Shown in pieces: positions 26,275 through 34,684 of a DNA stretch of 64,000 bases. The notes under the pieces are model-generated. The model made no database searches, was not told the origin of the DNA, and saw nothing but the letters and a program-made list of their open reading frames with translations. This DNA is from Streptomyces calvus. GTDB taxonomy: Bacteria > Actinomycetota > Actinomycetes > Streptomycetales > Streptomycetaceae. The stretch is taken from contig NZ_VCNP01000032.1 of the NCBI RefSeq assembly GCF_006782915.1, forward strand, positions 178,267 through 242,266, written 5' to 3'. Each line of letters opens with the position of its first letter. Within the stretch, counting starts at the first letter, position 1. Both the position numbers and the translations under genes were made by a program.

Positions 26275-27972
26275 TCAGGTCGTCGACCGGCGTCTCCGCG
26301 CGCCCGGCCGCCGCTCGCTCGGCCGCGTCACCGGGTCGCCGGCCTCCAGCGCCGCCATCCGTCGGCGCATACCGAAGTCGGCCAGCGCCTCCGCCAGCTT
26401 GTGCACCGACGGCTCGGGAGCCATGACGTCGACGCGCAGGCCGTGCTCCTCGGCCGTCTTCGCCGTCGCCGGGCCGATGCAGGCGATCACCGTGACGTTG
26501 TGCGGCTTGCCGGCGATGCCGACCAGGTTCCGCACCGTGGACGACGACGTGAACAGCACCGCGTCGAAGCCACCGCCCTTGATCGCCTCACGGGTCTCCG
26601 CCGGAGGCGGCGACGCACGCACCGTCCGGTAGGCGGTCACGTCGTCGACCTCCCAGCCCAGCTCGATCAGCCCGGCGACCAGCGTCTCCGTGGCGATGTC
26701 GGCGCGAGGCAGGAAGACGCGGTCGATCGGGTCGAAGACCGGGTCGTACGGCGGCCAGTCCTCCAGCAGACCGGCGGCCGACTGCTCACCGCTCGGCACC
26801 AGGTCCGGCTTCACACCGAAGGCGATCAGCGCGTTCGCGGTCTGCTCGCCCACCGCCGCGACCTTGATGCCGGCGAAGGCACGCGCGTCGAGGCCGTACT
26901 CCTCGAACTTCTCACGGACCGCCTTGACCGCGTTGACCGAGGTGAACGCGATCCACTCGTAGCGGCCCGTCACCAGGCCCTTGACCGCCCGCTCCATCTG
27001 CTGCGGCGTGCGCGGCGGCTCCACGGCGATCGTCGGCACCTCGTGCGGCACGGCACCGTAGGACCGCAACTGGTCGGAGAGCGACGCCGCCTGCTCCTTC
27101 GTCCGCGGAACGAGGACCTTCCAGCCGAACAGCGGCTTGGACTCGAACCACGCCAGCCGGTCGCGCTGCGCGGCGGCACTGCGCTCACCGACCACGGCTA
27201 TCACCGGCCGGCCGCCGTCCGGGGACGGCAGCACCTTCGCCTGCTTCAGCGTCTGCGCGATCGTGCCGAGCGTCGCCTGCCAGGTGCGCTGCCGCGTCGT
27301 CGTACCGGCGACGGTCACCGTCAGGGGGGTGTCGGGCTTGCGACCGGCGGACACCAGTTCGCCCGCCGCCGCGGCCACGGAGTCCAGCGTGGTGGAGACG
27401 ACCACCGTGCCGTCCGACGCACCGACCTCCGTCCAGCACCGGTCGGATGCGGTACGGGCGTCGACGAACCGCACGTCCGCGCCCTGCGCGTCCCGCAGCG
27501 GCACACCGGCGTACGCGGGCACACCGACAGCGGTCGCGATACCCGGAACGACCTCGAACGGCACACCGGCCGAGGCGCACGCCAGCATCTCCTCGGCGGC
27601 GTACGCGTCGAGCCCGGGGTCACCGGACACCGCACGCACGACCCGCCTGCCGCCCCGCGCGGCCTCCATGACAAGATGTGCGGCATCCCTCACCGCGGGG
27701 ACAGGGGCGGTTGTTGACGCGCCGTCAACGACCGTCAGCTGGGGCGTGCCCGTGCCCGGAGCCGACGGATCGGCATCCGTGTGCACCTCGGCGACGCCCT
27801 GCCGCGCGTGCGTGCGCACCACGTCGAGCACCTCGTGCTCGGCGACGAGGACGTCCGCGTTCGCCAGCGCCTCCACGGCGCGCAGAGTCAGCAGTCCCGG
27901 ATCCCCGGGTCCGGCACCGAGGAAGGTGACGTGCCCGTGTTCCGGAGGGGCGGGAAGGGTGGTGGGGCTCAC
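26275..27972 (-). CDS. hemD: Fused uroporphyrinogen-III methyltransferase / synthase
   Basis: Bifunctional enzyme of 565 residues. The N-terminal half (about 1-250) is a SUMT-type methylase (VTFLGAGPGDPGLLTLRAVEALANADVLV), which makes precorrin-2 for sirohaem and B12. The C-terminal half (about 280-530) is HemD, closing hydroxymethylbilane to uroporphyrinogen III (WKVLVPRTKEQAASLSDQLRSYGAVPHEVPTIAVEPP, TSVNAVKAV, FTSSSTVRNL). An Arg-rich tail ends the protein. The start is GTG, overlapping the hemC stop as GTGA. The frame is open beyond the start, opposite hemC, but that is shadow. Last gene of the rex-hemACD operon. Confidence 0.93.
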   Translation of the reverse strand: MSPTTLPAPPEHGHVTFLGAGPGDPGLLTLRAVEALANADVLVAEHEVLDVVRTHARQGVAEVHTDADPSAPGTGTPQLTVVDGASTTAPVPAVRDAAHLVMEAARGGRRVVRAVSGDPGLDAYAAEEMLACASAGVPFEVVPGIATAVGVPAYAGVPLRDAQGADVRFVDARTASDRCWTEVGASDGTVVVSTTLDSVAAAAGELVSAGRKPDTPLTVTVAGTTTRQRTWQATLGTIAQTLKQAKVLPSPDGGRPVIAVVGERSAAAQRDRLAWFESKPLFGWKVLVPRTKEQAASLSDQLRSYGAVPHEVPTIAVEPPRTPQQMERAVKGLVTGRYEWIAFTSVNAVKAVREKFEEYGLDARAFAGIKVAAVGEQTANALIAFGVKPDLVPSGEQSAAGLLEDWPPYDPVFDPIDRVFLPRADIATETLVAGLIELGWEVDDVTAYRTVRASPPPAETREAIKGGGFDAVLFTSSSTVRNLVGIAGKPHNVTVIACIGPATAKTAEEHGLRVDVMAPEPSVHKLAEALADFGMRRRMAALEAGDPVTRPSERRPGARRRRSTT

Positions 27973-28964
27973 TGTGCTCGCTCCCCCATCAGACCGGCCG
28001 CGCCCTGCGCGAGCATCTCGGTGGCGAGTTCGCGACCGAGTGCCATCGCCGCCTCGTGCGTCTCGGGCACGGGACCGGTGGTGGACAGCTGCACCATCGT
28101 GGAGCCGTCGGTCGTACCGACGACGCCGCGCAGGCGCATTTCCTTGACAATCTGCCTGTCGGCCTGGGGGTCCCCCCGCTCGAGCGGAGCCGAGAGTGGG
28201 GGAAGGTCGGCCAACGCACCCACGGGGGCGGAGCAGCCGGCTTCCAGGGCGGCGAGCAGTGACCGCTCCGCCGTCACGGCGACCCGCGTGAACGGGTCGT
28301 CGAGCTCGGCGAGCGCCGCGATCAGCGCAGCGTTGTCCGCGGCGCATTCGATCGCCAGTGCCCCCTGGCCGGGGGCGGGCAGGACCGTGTCGACCGACAG
28401 GAAGTCGGTCACCTCGTCGCTGCGTCCGATCCGGTTCAGCCCGGCGGCGGCGAGCACCACCGCATCCAGTTCGCCCTTCGTGACGTACCCGATGCGAGTG
28501 TCGACGTTGCCCCGGATCGGGACCGTCTCGATGTCCAGGCCGTGGCCGCGCGCGTACGCGTTCAGCTGCGCCATGCGGCGCGGCGAACCCGTACCGATGC
28601 GCGCGCCGCGCGGCAGATCGGCCAGCTTCAGCGCGTCCCGCGCCACGATCACGTCGCGCGGGTCCTCGCGCACCGGGACCGCCGCCAGGACCAGTTCGTC
28701 GGGCTGCGCGGTCGGCAGGTCCTTCAGCGAGTGCACCGCGAAGTCCACCTCGCCGCGCGCCAGCGCCTCCCGCAGCGCGGCCACGAACACACCCGTGCCG
28801 CCGATCTGAGCCAGATGCTCGCGCGAGACGTCGCCGTACGTGGTGATCTCGACGAGCTCGACGGGCCGTCCGGTCACCTGGCTCACGGCATCCGCCACCT
28901 GCCCGGACTGGGCCATGGCGAGCTTGCTGCGCCTGGTCCCCAGCCTCAGTGCCTTCTCAGTCAT
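27969..28964 (-). CDS. hemC: Hydroxymethylbilane synthase (porphobilinogen deaminase)
   Basis: Polymerises four porphobilinogens to hydroxymethylbilane. The 331-residue protein has the substrate-binding arginines (LGTRRSKLA, GTGSPRRMAQL, IRGNVDTR) and Cys244 in LEAGCSAPVGA, which holds the dipyrromethane cofactor. Right after it, about residues 252-268 (ADLPPLSAPLERGDPQA) are extra relative to the usual HemC and are encoded by a short palindromic repeat at 28163-28206. Its ATG overlaps the hemA stop and its stop overlaps the hemD start, so translation is coupled throughout. Confidence 0.95.
   Translation of the reverse strand: MTEKALRLGTRRSKLAMAQSGQVADAVSQVTGRPVELVEITTYGDVSREHLAQIGGTGVFVAALREALARGEVDFAVHSLKDLPTAQPDELVLAAVPVREDPRDVIVARDALKLADLPRGARIGTGSPRRMAQLNAYARGHGLDIETVPIRGNVDTRIGYVTKGELDAVVLAAAGLNRIGRSDEVTDFLSVDTVLPAPGQGALAIECAADNAALIAALAELDDPFTRVAVTAERSLLAALEAGCSAPVGALADLPPLSAPLERGDPQADRQIVKEMRLRGVVGTTDGSTMVQLSTTGPVPETHEAAMALGRELATEMLAQGAAGLMGERAQ
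28163..28206. repeat. Short Streptomyces palindromic repeat inside hemC
   Basis: A 44-bp GC-rich element with CCCCC...GGGGG arms around GCTCGAGCGGAGCCGAGAGT. I recognise this as a dispersed repeat found between genes in many Streptomyces genomes. Here it sits in frame in hemC and adds roughly 15 codons without a stop. I see no second copy in the window. Confidence 0.65.
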
Positions 28965-30673
28965 GCCGGCCCTCGGTTCTCTGCGTTCTTCTCGGTGCTT
29001 TCCTCGGCTCGGGAGACGGAGGCCACCGTCTCGGGGTCGAGGTCGAACAGGGTGCGCAGCGCGTCCGCGTACCCGGCGCCGCCGGGCTCGGCCGCGAGCT
29101 GCTTGACCCGTACCGTCGGCGCGTGCAGCAGCTTGTCGACCACCCGCCGCACGGTCTGCGTGATCTCCGCGCGGTGCTTGTCGTCCAGGCCGGGAAGCCG
29201 CCCCTCGAGGCGGGCGATCTCACCGGCCACCACATCGGCCGCCATGGTGCGCAGGGCGACCACGGTCGGCGTGATGCGTGCCGCCCGCTGCGCCGCCCCG
29301 AAAGCGGCCACCTCGTCGGAGACGATACGCCTGACCTGGTCCACATCGGCAGCCATCGGAGCGTCCGCGGACGCCTCCGCGAGCGACTCGATGTCGACCA
29401 GGCGCACACCGGCCAGGCGGTGCGCGGCCGCGTCGATGTCGCGCGGCATGGCCAGGTCCAGCAGGAAGAGCACCGGCTCGGGGCGCGGCGGCTCGGCCAC
29501 CGGCTCCGGGCGGCGCCGCTCGGGGATCCGGCCGACCACGGACGCGGTCGCGGCCAGCGCGCCGATCAGTTCCGCGTCGGCCTCGGGACCGGTCCGGACG
29601 GTCTCCCGGCGGTCGGTGGTCGCGCCCGCGACCCACGCGGCGTGCTGCTCCAGCGTCGCCGCGTCCATGCCGGCGACGGCCGCCTCTCCCATCACGGAGA
29701 AACCGGGCTGCACGGCGGACAGGTCCAGCGGGCAGCCCTCCTCGGGCGCCGCCGCCGAGGCGGTCCCCGCGGCCGGGGCGGCCTCCGTGGCCGGGGCGGG
29801 CGCGGCGAGCGCTTCGGCGGGCTGCTGCCCGATCCGCGTCTCGACACCGGCGGCGATCGCGTCGGCCGTCAGGACCAGTCCCGTCGCGCCGGTGCAGGAC
29901 ACCACGACATCTGCACGTGTCAGCTCGAACGGCACCGAGCCCATCGGTACCGCGCGGGCCAGCACGTCCGTGTCGTCGCCGTCGCTCAGTATCTGCGCGA
30001 GACGCTCGGCGCGCTCCTGCGTGCGGTTGGCGATCACCACCTCGGCGACACCGGATCGCGCCAGTGTCGCGGCGGCCAGCGAGGACATCGATCCGGCGCC
30101 TATGACCAGCGCCTTCTTGTCCCTGGCCCACGCCTCGACGGGCGTACCGAGGGCCAGCTGCTCCAGGCCGAAGGTGACCAGGGACTGTCCGGCACGGTCG
30201 ATGCCCGTCTCGGAGTGGGCGCGCTTGCCGACCCTGAGCGCCTGCTGGAACAGGTCGTTCAGCAGCCGGCCCGCGGTGTGCAGTTCCTGGGCGCGGGCGA
30301 GGGAGTCCTTGATCTGGCCGAGGATCTGGCCCTCGCCCACGACCATCGAGTCCAGCCCGCAGGCCACCGAGAACAGGTGGTGGACGGCCCGGTCCTCGTA
30401 GTGCACGTAGAGATAAGGAGTGAGCTCCTCCAGGCCGACGCCGCTGTGCTGGGCGAGCAGCGTGGACAGCTCGGCGACACCGGCGTGGAACTTGTCCACG
30501 TCGGCGTACAGCTCGATGCGGTTGCAGGTGGCGAGGACCGCGGCCTCGTCGGCCGGCTCGGCGGCGACAGTGTCCTGCAACAGCTTGACCTGCGCGTCCG
30601 CGCTCAGCGAGGCCCGCTCCAGCACGCTGACCGGCGCGCTGCGGTGGCTCAGTCCGACGACGAGGAGACTCAT
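28961..30673 (-). CDS. hemA: Glutamyl-tRNA reductase
   Basis: Reduces Glu-tRNA(Glu) to glutamate-1-semialdehyde with NADPH, the first step of C5-pathway tetrapyrrole synthesis. Catalytic Cys50 lies in AAVLATCNRIELY. GEGQILGQIKDSLARAQE and the NADPH site ALVIGAGSMSSLAAATLARSG are intact. The 570 residues exceed the usual 420-460 because of an Ala/Pro-rich insertion of about 110 residues (around 280-390, LAAPAPATEAAPAAG), as seen in other Streptomyces HemA. A dimerisation helix region ends the protein. Its ATG overlaps the rex stop. Glutamyl-tRNA itself comes from elsewhere. Confidence 0.95.
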   Translation of the reverse strand: MSLLVVGLSHRSAPVSVLERASLSADAQVKLLQDTVAAEPADEAAVLATCNRIELYADVDKFHAGVAELSTLLAQHSGVGLEELTPYLYVHYEDRAVHHLFSVACGLDSMVVGEGQILGQIKDSLARAQELHTAGRLLNDLFQQALRVGKRAHSETGIDRAGQSLVTFGLEQLALGTPVEAWARDKKALVIGAGSMSSLAAATLARSGVAEVVIANRTQERAERLAQILSDGDDTDVLARAVPMGSVPFELTRADVVVSCTGATGLVLTADAIAAGVETRIGQQPAEALAAPAPATEAAPAAGTASAAAPEEGCPLDLSAVQPGFSVMGEAAVAGMDAATLEQHAAWVAGATTDRRETVRTGPEADAELIGALAATASVVGRIPERRRPEPVAEPPRPEPVLFLLDLAMPRDIDAAAHRLAGVRLVDIESLAEASADAPMAADVDQVRRIVSDEVAAFGAAQRAARITPTVVALRTMAADVVAGEIARLEGRLPGLDDKHRAEITQTVRRVVDKLLHAPTVRVKQLAAEPGGAGYADALRTLFDLDPETVASVSRAEESTEKNAENRGPA

Positions 30674-31434
30674 GCCGGCATCACGGCGGGCACGTCCCCG
30701 TCGGGTCCCTGGTCGGTGGAGGTCTCCTCACGGGCGGCGGCCTGCACGGCCGCGGCACCGGCCGTGGCCTCCTCGCCGGCCTTGCGCTGCTCGTGGAAGG
30801 CGAGGATCTGCAGCTCGATGGAGAGGTCGACCTTGCGCACGTCGACGCCGTCCGGCACGGACAGCACGGTCGGCGCGAAGTTCAGGATGGACGTGACACC
30901 GGCGGCCACGAGCCGGTCGCAGACCTGCTGGGCGGCACCGGCGGGCGTCGCGATCACACCGATCGACACGCCGTTGTCCCGGATGATCGACTCCAGCTCG
31001 TCGGTGTGCTGCACCGGGATCCCGGCGACGGGCTTCCCGGCCATCGCCGGATCGGCGTCGATCAGCGCGGCGACCCGGAACCCACGGGAGGCGAACCCGC
31101 CGTAGTTGGCGAGGGCGGCGCCGAGGTTACCGATTCCCACGATCACAACCGGCCAGTCCTGGGTGAGGCCGAGTTCGCGGGAGATCTGGTACACGAGATA
31201 CTCGACGTCGTAGCCGACGCCCCTGGTCCCGTAGGAGCCCAAGTAGGAGAAGTCCTTGCGCAGCTTCGCGGAGTTGACCCCGGCGGCGGCCGCCAGCTCC
31301 TCCGAGGAGACCGTCGGCACCGAGCGCTCCGAGAGCGCGGTCAGAGCGCGGAGGTACAGCGGAAGACGGGCGACGGTGGCCTCGGGAATCCCTCGGCTAC
31401 GGGTCGCCGGTCGGTGAGTTCGGCCAGTTGCCAC
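30670..31434 (-). CDS. rex: Redox-sensing repressor Rex
   Basis: Rex represses target genes at low NADH/NAD+ and leaves DNA when NADH binds. The 254-residue protein has the winged helix (IPEATVARLPLYLRALTALSE ... LAAAAGVNSAKLRKDFSYLGSYGTRGVGYDV) and a Rossmann NADH domain (VVIVGIGNLGAALANYGGFASRGFRVAALIDAD). The C-terminal domain-swap helix is ELQILAFHEQRK, followed by an Ala/Glu-rich tail. The start is GTG with CAGGAG four bases upstream. First gene of a four-gene coupled operon with hemA, hemC and hemD. A ROP operator lies 77 bp upstream, giving autorepression. Confidence 0.96.
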   Translation of the reverse strand: MATGRTHRPATRSRGIPEATVARLPLYLRALTALSERSVPTVSSEELAAAAGVNSAKLRKDFSYLGSYGTRGVGYDVEYLVYQISRELGLTQDWPVVIVGIGNLGAALANYGGFASRGFRVAALIDADPAMAGKPVAGIPVQHTDELESIIRDNGVSIGVIATPAGAAQQVCDRLVAAGVTSILNFAPTVLSVPDGVDVRKVDLSIELQILAFHEQRKAGEEATAGAAAVQAAAREETSTDQGPDGDVPAVMPA

Positions 31435-31499
31435 GGTGCTCCTGCGGGTAGAGCGGGGCTTCAGGCGGTCATACGTCCCCGGACCGCCCCGTCGAATGC

Positions 31500-31528
31500 A
31501 GGCTATGCCTTTGTGAACGCGTGCACAA
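31500..31528 (-). promoter_or_regulatory. Promoter of rex-hemACD
   Basis: On the minus strand TTGTGC (31523-31528) and TAGCCT (31500-31505) are 17 bp apart. The -35 box and spacer are covered by the Rex operator, so bound Rex would block polymerase directly. Confidence 0.6.
31511..31528. promoter_or_regulatory. Rex operator (ROP site)
   Basis: TTGTGAACGCGTGCACAA differs from the known Streptomyces ROP consensus TTGTGAACGCGTTCACAA at one base. It lies upstream of rex and overlaps the predicted -35 region, as in the S. coelicolor rex promoter. Confidence 0.92.
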
Positions 31529-31737
31529 AGATTGTGTCCGATTTGCCCGGCCAACGTGACCGGGGTCACGCGGCCCTGGCGCAGTTGTGAGGAACCGTGG
31601 CACGCGCGCCACCGTTCCTTGTCTTCTGGGGGCAAAACCGCACACTCTCCTCTGTGAATCCCGCCCCCGAGACCAAGCCACCATCGATCCTAAGCGACTT
31701 TCGGCCCGCTTTGGACTGGCCGGTCAGTCGGCCGGAG

Positions 31738-32025
31738 TCACCCGGTGAGGGCCCTGCGGAGGCGGTCCTCGTTCACGCGCCAGAAGGTGTGCTGCGCCCC
31801 GTCGACCAGCACCACGGGGATCTGCTCCCAGTACTTCTCGTACAGCTCGCGGTCCTCGGTGATGTCCTTCTGCTCCCACCGGACCCCGAGCTCCGCGCAC
31901 ACCTTCTCCACCACCACCTGCGCGTCGTCGCACAGATGGCAGCCGGGCTTGCGCACCAGGGTGACGAGCCGGTCCTGCGAGGCGGGCGGGTCGCTGCGAC
32001 GGAAGAGAGGGCTCATGTCGGCCAT
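31738..32025 (-). CDS. Glutaredoxin-like thioredoxin-fold protein
   Basis: Small protein of 95 residues with a CxxC active site, Cys29-His-Leu-Cys32 in RLVTLVRKPGCHLCDDAQ, and the cis-Pro region EQIPVVLVDGAQHTFWRV. It belongs to the short glutaredoxin-like group common in actinobacteria (DUF836-like), which may use mycothiol or be a mycoredoxin relative. An alternative ATG at 32016 removes three residues; the frame further upstream (to 32127) lacks support. It lies between rex and the HAD phosphatase, a conserved Streptomyces order. Confidence 0.85.
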   Translation of the reverse strand: MADMSPLFRRSDPPASQDRLVTLVRKPGCHLCDDAQVVVEKVCAELGVRWEQKDITEDRELYEKYWEQIPVVLVDGAQHTFWRVNEDRLRRALTG

Positions 32026-32130
32026 TGTCGCGCGCCTTGTCGCGCGCCTTAACGGCGTGGACCCGTGAAGTTCACGACGCCCGAACCTCTCGGCTCCGGA
32101 ACGGCCGGACGGAATGGCTATGCTCACGCC

Positions 32131-33042
32131 ATGGCCGCTCTAGGATGGCTCACTCCCCGTAGGCGTTCCGCCACGGCGCGGAGCGTGTTGGCAGGCGAGG
32201 CCTCGGCGGAGGCAGCACGCAAATCCACCCGGGACGTTCCCGAACGCGAACCGGAATTCCCGGTACCGGGCGATGAACGGGCCGCCGCGTTCTTCGACCT
32301 GGACAACACCGTGATGCAGGGCGCGGCCCTGTTCCACTTCGGGCGGGGCCTGTACAAGCGGAAGTTCTTCGACACCCGCGACCTCGCCCGCTTCGCCTGG
32401 CAGCAGGCGTGGTTCCGGCTGGCCGGCGTCGAGGACCCCGAGCACATGCAGGACGCCCGCGACTCGGCCCTCTCCATCGTCCAGGGCCACCGCGTCTCCG
32501 AGCTGCAGTCCATCGGCGAGGAGATCTACGACGAGTACATGGCCGAGCGGATCTGGCCCGGGACCCGGGCACTGGCGCAGGCGCACCTCGACGCCGGCCA
32601 GCGGGTGTGGCTGGTGACGGCGGCGCCGGTGGAGATCGCCACGGTGATCGCCCGCCGGCTGGGGCTGACCGGAGCGCTGGGCACGGTCGCCGAGTCGGTC
32701 GACGGCGTGTACACCGGCAAACTGGTGGGCGAGCCGCTGCACGGCCCCGCGAAGGCGGAGGCGGTCCGCGCGCTGGCCCTGGCGGAGGAGCTGGACCTGG
32801 GCCGCTGCGCGGCCTACAGCGACTCGCACAACGACATCCCGATGCTGTCCCTGGTGGGCCACCCCTACGCCATCAACCCGGACGCCAAGCTCCGCAAGCA
32901 CGCACGCCGCATGGACTGGCGGCTGCGCGACTACCGCACCGGCCGCAAGGCGGCGAAGGTCGGCATCCCCGCGGCGGCGGGCGTCGGCGCGGTCGCCGGC
33001 GGCACGGCGGCCGCCATCGCCCTCCACCGCAAACGCCGCTGA
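32131..33042 (+). CDS. HAD-IB family phosphatase (SerB-like)
   Basis: Protein of 303 residues in HAD subfamily IB. Motif I is AAFFDLDNTVMQGAALFHFGRGL (nucleophile Asp56), motif II LVTAAPVEIATVIA, and motif III/IV AYSDSHNDIPMLSLVGHPYAINPDAKLRKHA. The C-terminus has a Gly/Ala-rich hydrophobic segment (AAGVGAVAGGTAAAIALHRKRR), probably one membrane anchor. The family includes phosphoserine and lysolipid phosphatases; the neighbouring acyltransferase gene in this conserved locus would fit a lipid role, but the substrate is not proved. The ATG at 32131 begins MAALGWLTPRRR. Confidence 0.88.
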   Translation: MAALGWLTPRRRSATARSVLAGEASAEAARKSTRDVPEREPEFPVPGDERAAAFFDLDNTVMQGAALFHFGRGLYKRKFFDTRDLARFAWQQAWFRLAGVEDPEHMQDARDSALSIVQGHRVSELQSIGEEIYDEYMAERIWPGTRALAQAHLDAGQRVWLVTAAPVEIATVIARRLGLTGALGTVAESVDGVYTGKLVGEPLHGPAKAEAVRALALAEELDLGRCAAYSDSHNDIPMLSLVGHPYAINPDAKLRKHARRMDWRLRDYRTGRKAAKVGIPAAAGVGAVAGGTAAAIALHRKRR

Positions 33043-33178
33043 GCGCCGGGGCGCACACACCGTCGAGCGCCGGGCACGGGCGCTGCGCCCGGCGCCGCTC
33101 CGTCCCCGCCCGGCCGCCCCGCTCCGTCTCCGCCCGGCCGCCCCGCTCCGGCTCCGCTCCCGCTCTGCCCCGGTCCCG

Positions 33179-33222
33179 CTTCGGCGCCGCTCCGGCGCCG
33201 CTCCGGCGCCGCTCCGGCGCCG
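33179..33222. repeat. Tandem CTCCGGCGCCG repeats
   Basis: Three perfect 11-bp units at 33190, 33201 and 33212, with a partial one to the left. Non-coding, upstream of the bldN promoter region. Confidence 0.8.
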
Positions 33223-33468
33223 GTCAACGGGTCAACACGGGCGCCGCGCACACGCGTACGGCCGCACGCTGACCGACACGGACCGAACCGTCCATCCCGC
33301 CCGCAAACACGCCCAATCCAACTGCCTTACCCCGCAACCCCCCTGTCCAGTCCCGTTGGCTGGACACGGCCACAACTCGGCCTGGACCAAACCCGGATAC
33401 GAAACTTATCGATCAACACCCGGTCAACAAACGCAACTTGATCGCACGTCAACCGGTTACAGAAGCGA

Positions 33469-33497
33469 CGTAACCGGTGATTTGAGCAACTCGGTGT
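33469..33497 (+). promoter_or_regulatory. BldN-promoter-like motif upstream of bldN
   Basis: CGTAAC (33469-33474), a 17-bp spacer and CGGTGT (33492-33497) resemble the sigma-BldN promoter pattern seen before rsbN, with a weaker -10. It lies 116 bp upstream of the bldN start. It might allow autoregulation, but the match may be chance. Confidence 0.35.
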
Positions 33498-33613
33498 AGC
33501 AGAGCCTGTACGAAGCGTTATTCTCCTCAGACGCAATCCGGTACCCACCCATCGCTACGACGGGTGAATGGTCCCGCACTGCACGTGATGGAAGCTCTGC
33601 CTCTGGGAGTCCC

Positions 33614-34414
33614 GTGTACCCACACGTCGGGGTTGACGCCTCGGGCCTGGCTACGCTGCGCGCGGCAGTCGCGACAGCCCGAGACATGGTGTGCGGCATC
33701 GTCCCCGCCGCGCACACCGTCCCCGCATTCGCCACCGCCCTCGCCGGCCCGTGCCACGCCCCTGCCGGCCCGTGCTACGCCCTCGCCGACGGCACCGCCG
33801 CGGTCGCCAGACGAGGGCGCCCCTCCGGTGCCGCCACCGCCGCCCGCCGTCCCGCCGCCGACAGCGACAGCGCCCGGATGATGGACCTCGTCGAGCGCGC
33901 CCAGGCCGGCGAGGCCGAAGCCTTCGGACGGCTCTACGACCAGTACAGCGACACCGTGTACCGGTACATCTACTACCGCGTCGGCAGCAAGGCGACCGCC
34001 GAGGACCTCACCAGCGAGACCTTCCTGCGGGCGCTGCGCCGTATCGGCACCTTCACCTGGCAGGGCCGCGACTTCGGCGCCTGGCTGGTGACCATCGCCC
34101 GCAACCTCGTCGCCGACCACTTCAAGTCCAGCCGCTTCCGCCTGGAGGTCACCACCGGGGAAATGCTCGACGCCAACGAGGTCGAACGCTCCCCCGAGGA
34201 TTCCGTTCTCGAGTCCCTGTCCAACGCAGCCCTCCTCGATGCCGTACGACGACTCAACCCCCAACAGCAGGAGTGCGTCACGCTCCGATTTCTCCAGGGC
34301 CTGTCCGTCGCCGAGACGGCCCGCGTGATGGGCAAGAACGAGGGCGCCATCAAGACCCTCCAGTACCGGGCCGTCCGCACCCTCGCCCGGCTCCTCCCCG
34401 AAGACGCCCGCTGA
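33614..34414 (+). CDS. bldN: Developmental ECF sigma factor BldN (pro-sigma)
   Basis: ECF sigma factor of 266 residues needed for aerial hyphae in Streptomyces; it directs chaplin, rodlin and bldM transcription. The N-terminal extension of about 87 residues (MYPHVGVDASGLATL to ADSDSAR) is the known pro-sequence removed by proteolysis. Sigma region 2 follows (MMDLVERAQAGEAEAFGRLYDQYSDTVYRYIYYRVGSKATAEDLTSETFLRALR), then region 4 (LNPQQQECVTLRFLQGLSVAETARVMGKNEGAIKTLQYRAVRTLARLL). The start is GTG with GGGAG upstream. It is followed by the gene for its anti-sigma factor. Confidence 0.96.
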   Translation: MYPHVGVDASGLATLRAAVATARDMVCGIVPAAHTVPAFATALAGPCHAPAGPCYALADGTAAVARRGRPSGAATAARRPAADSDSARMMDLVERAQAGEAEAFGRLYDQYSDTVYRYIYYRVGSKATAEDLTSETFLRALRRIGTFTWQGRDFGAWLVTIARNLVADHFKSSRFRLEVTTGEMLDANEVERSPEDSVLESLSNAALLDAVRRLNPQQQECVTLRFLQGLSVAETARVMGKNEGAIKTLQYRAVRTLARLLPEDAR

Positions 34415-34526
34415 GCCGGTAACGCCCGGCCCGACCGAAGACGCCAACCGATCGCAGCACGCTCCGCGACAGCCAACTCACGGTGCGTGAAACCCGGTTG
34501 GCTTCCTCATTCGGTCATACGGCGTC

Positions 34527-34555
34527 CGTAACCCAAGTGCCGCGCCAGTCGTTGT
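34527..34555 (+). promoter_or_regulatory. Likely sigma-BldN promoter of rsbN
   Basis: CGTAAC (34527-34532) and CGTTGT (34550-34555) are 17 bp apart, close to the reported sigma-BldN consensus CGTAAC-N16-CGTTGA. It is 130 bp upstream of the rsbN start in the 270-bp gap after bldN. This fits the reported dependence of rsbN on BldN. Confidence 0.65.
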
Positions 34556-34684
34556 GCGGGATACAGGCTCCCTGTGGTCACCCCCTGACCGACTTCGATC
34601 ACTCGATCGTGTGGCTGTGGTCAGGACGGGAACCCTCAGGACCCCCTGGGGAGTCGACCGTCATGACGAGAGGAGGTGCCGCCA

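Larger units (their letters stand above)
31435..31737. other. 303-bp gap between rex and the glutaredoxin gene
   Basis: The left third holds the rex promoter and ROP site. The remainder (about 31540-31737) is the upstream leader of rex, beyond the stop of the minus-strand glutaredoxin gene; I see no gene or clear hairpin in it. Confidence 0.55.
33043..33613. other. 571-bp intergenic region upstream of bldN
   Basis: The left part (33085-33230) is GC-rich repeat, including tandem CTCCGGCGCCG units at 33190-33222. The right part (33330-33560) is A/T-richer than its surroundings and must hold the bldN promoter. It includes overlapping CCGGTTAC and GTAACCGG motifs (33453-33477) and the sequence TTAC-N9-GTAA. 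In S. coelicolor this promoter is repressed by BldD; I see partial BldD-like sites but none perfect. Confidence 0.6.

Noticed and set aside
28348..31105. Long plus-strand frames opposite hemA and hemC
   Set aside because: Ser/Arg/Ala-rich shadows of well-matched hemA, hemC and rex on the minus strand.
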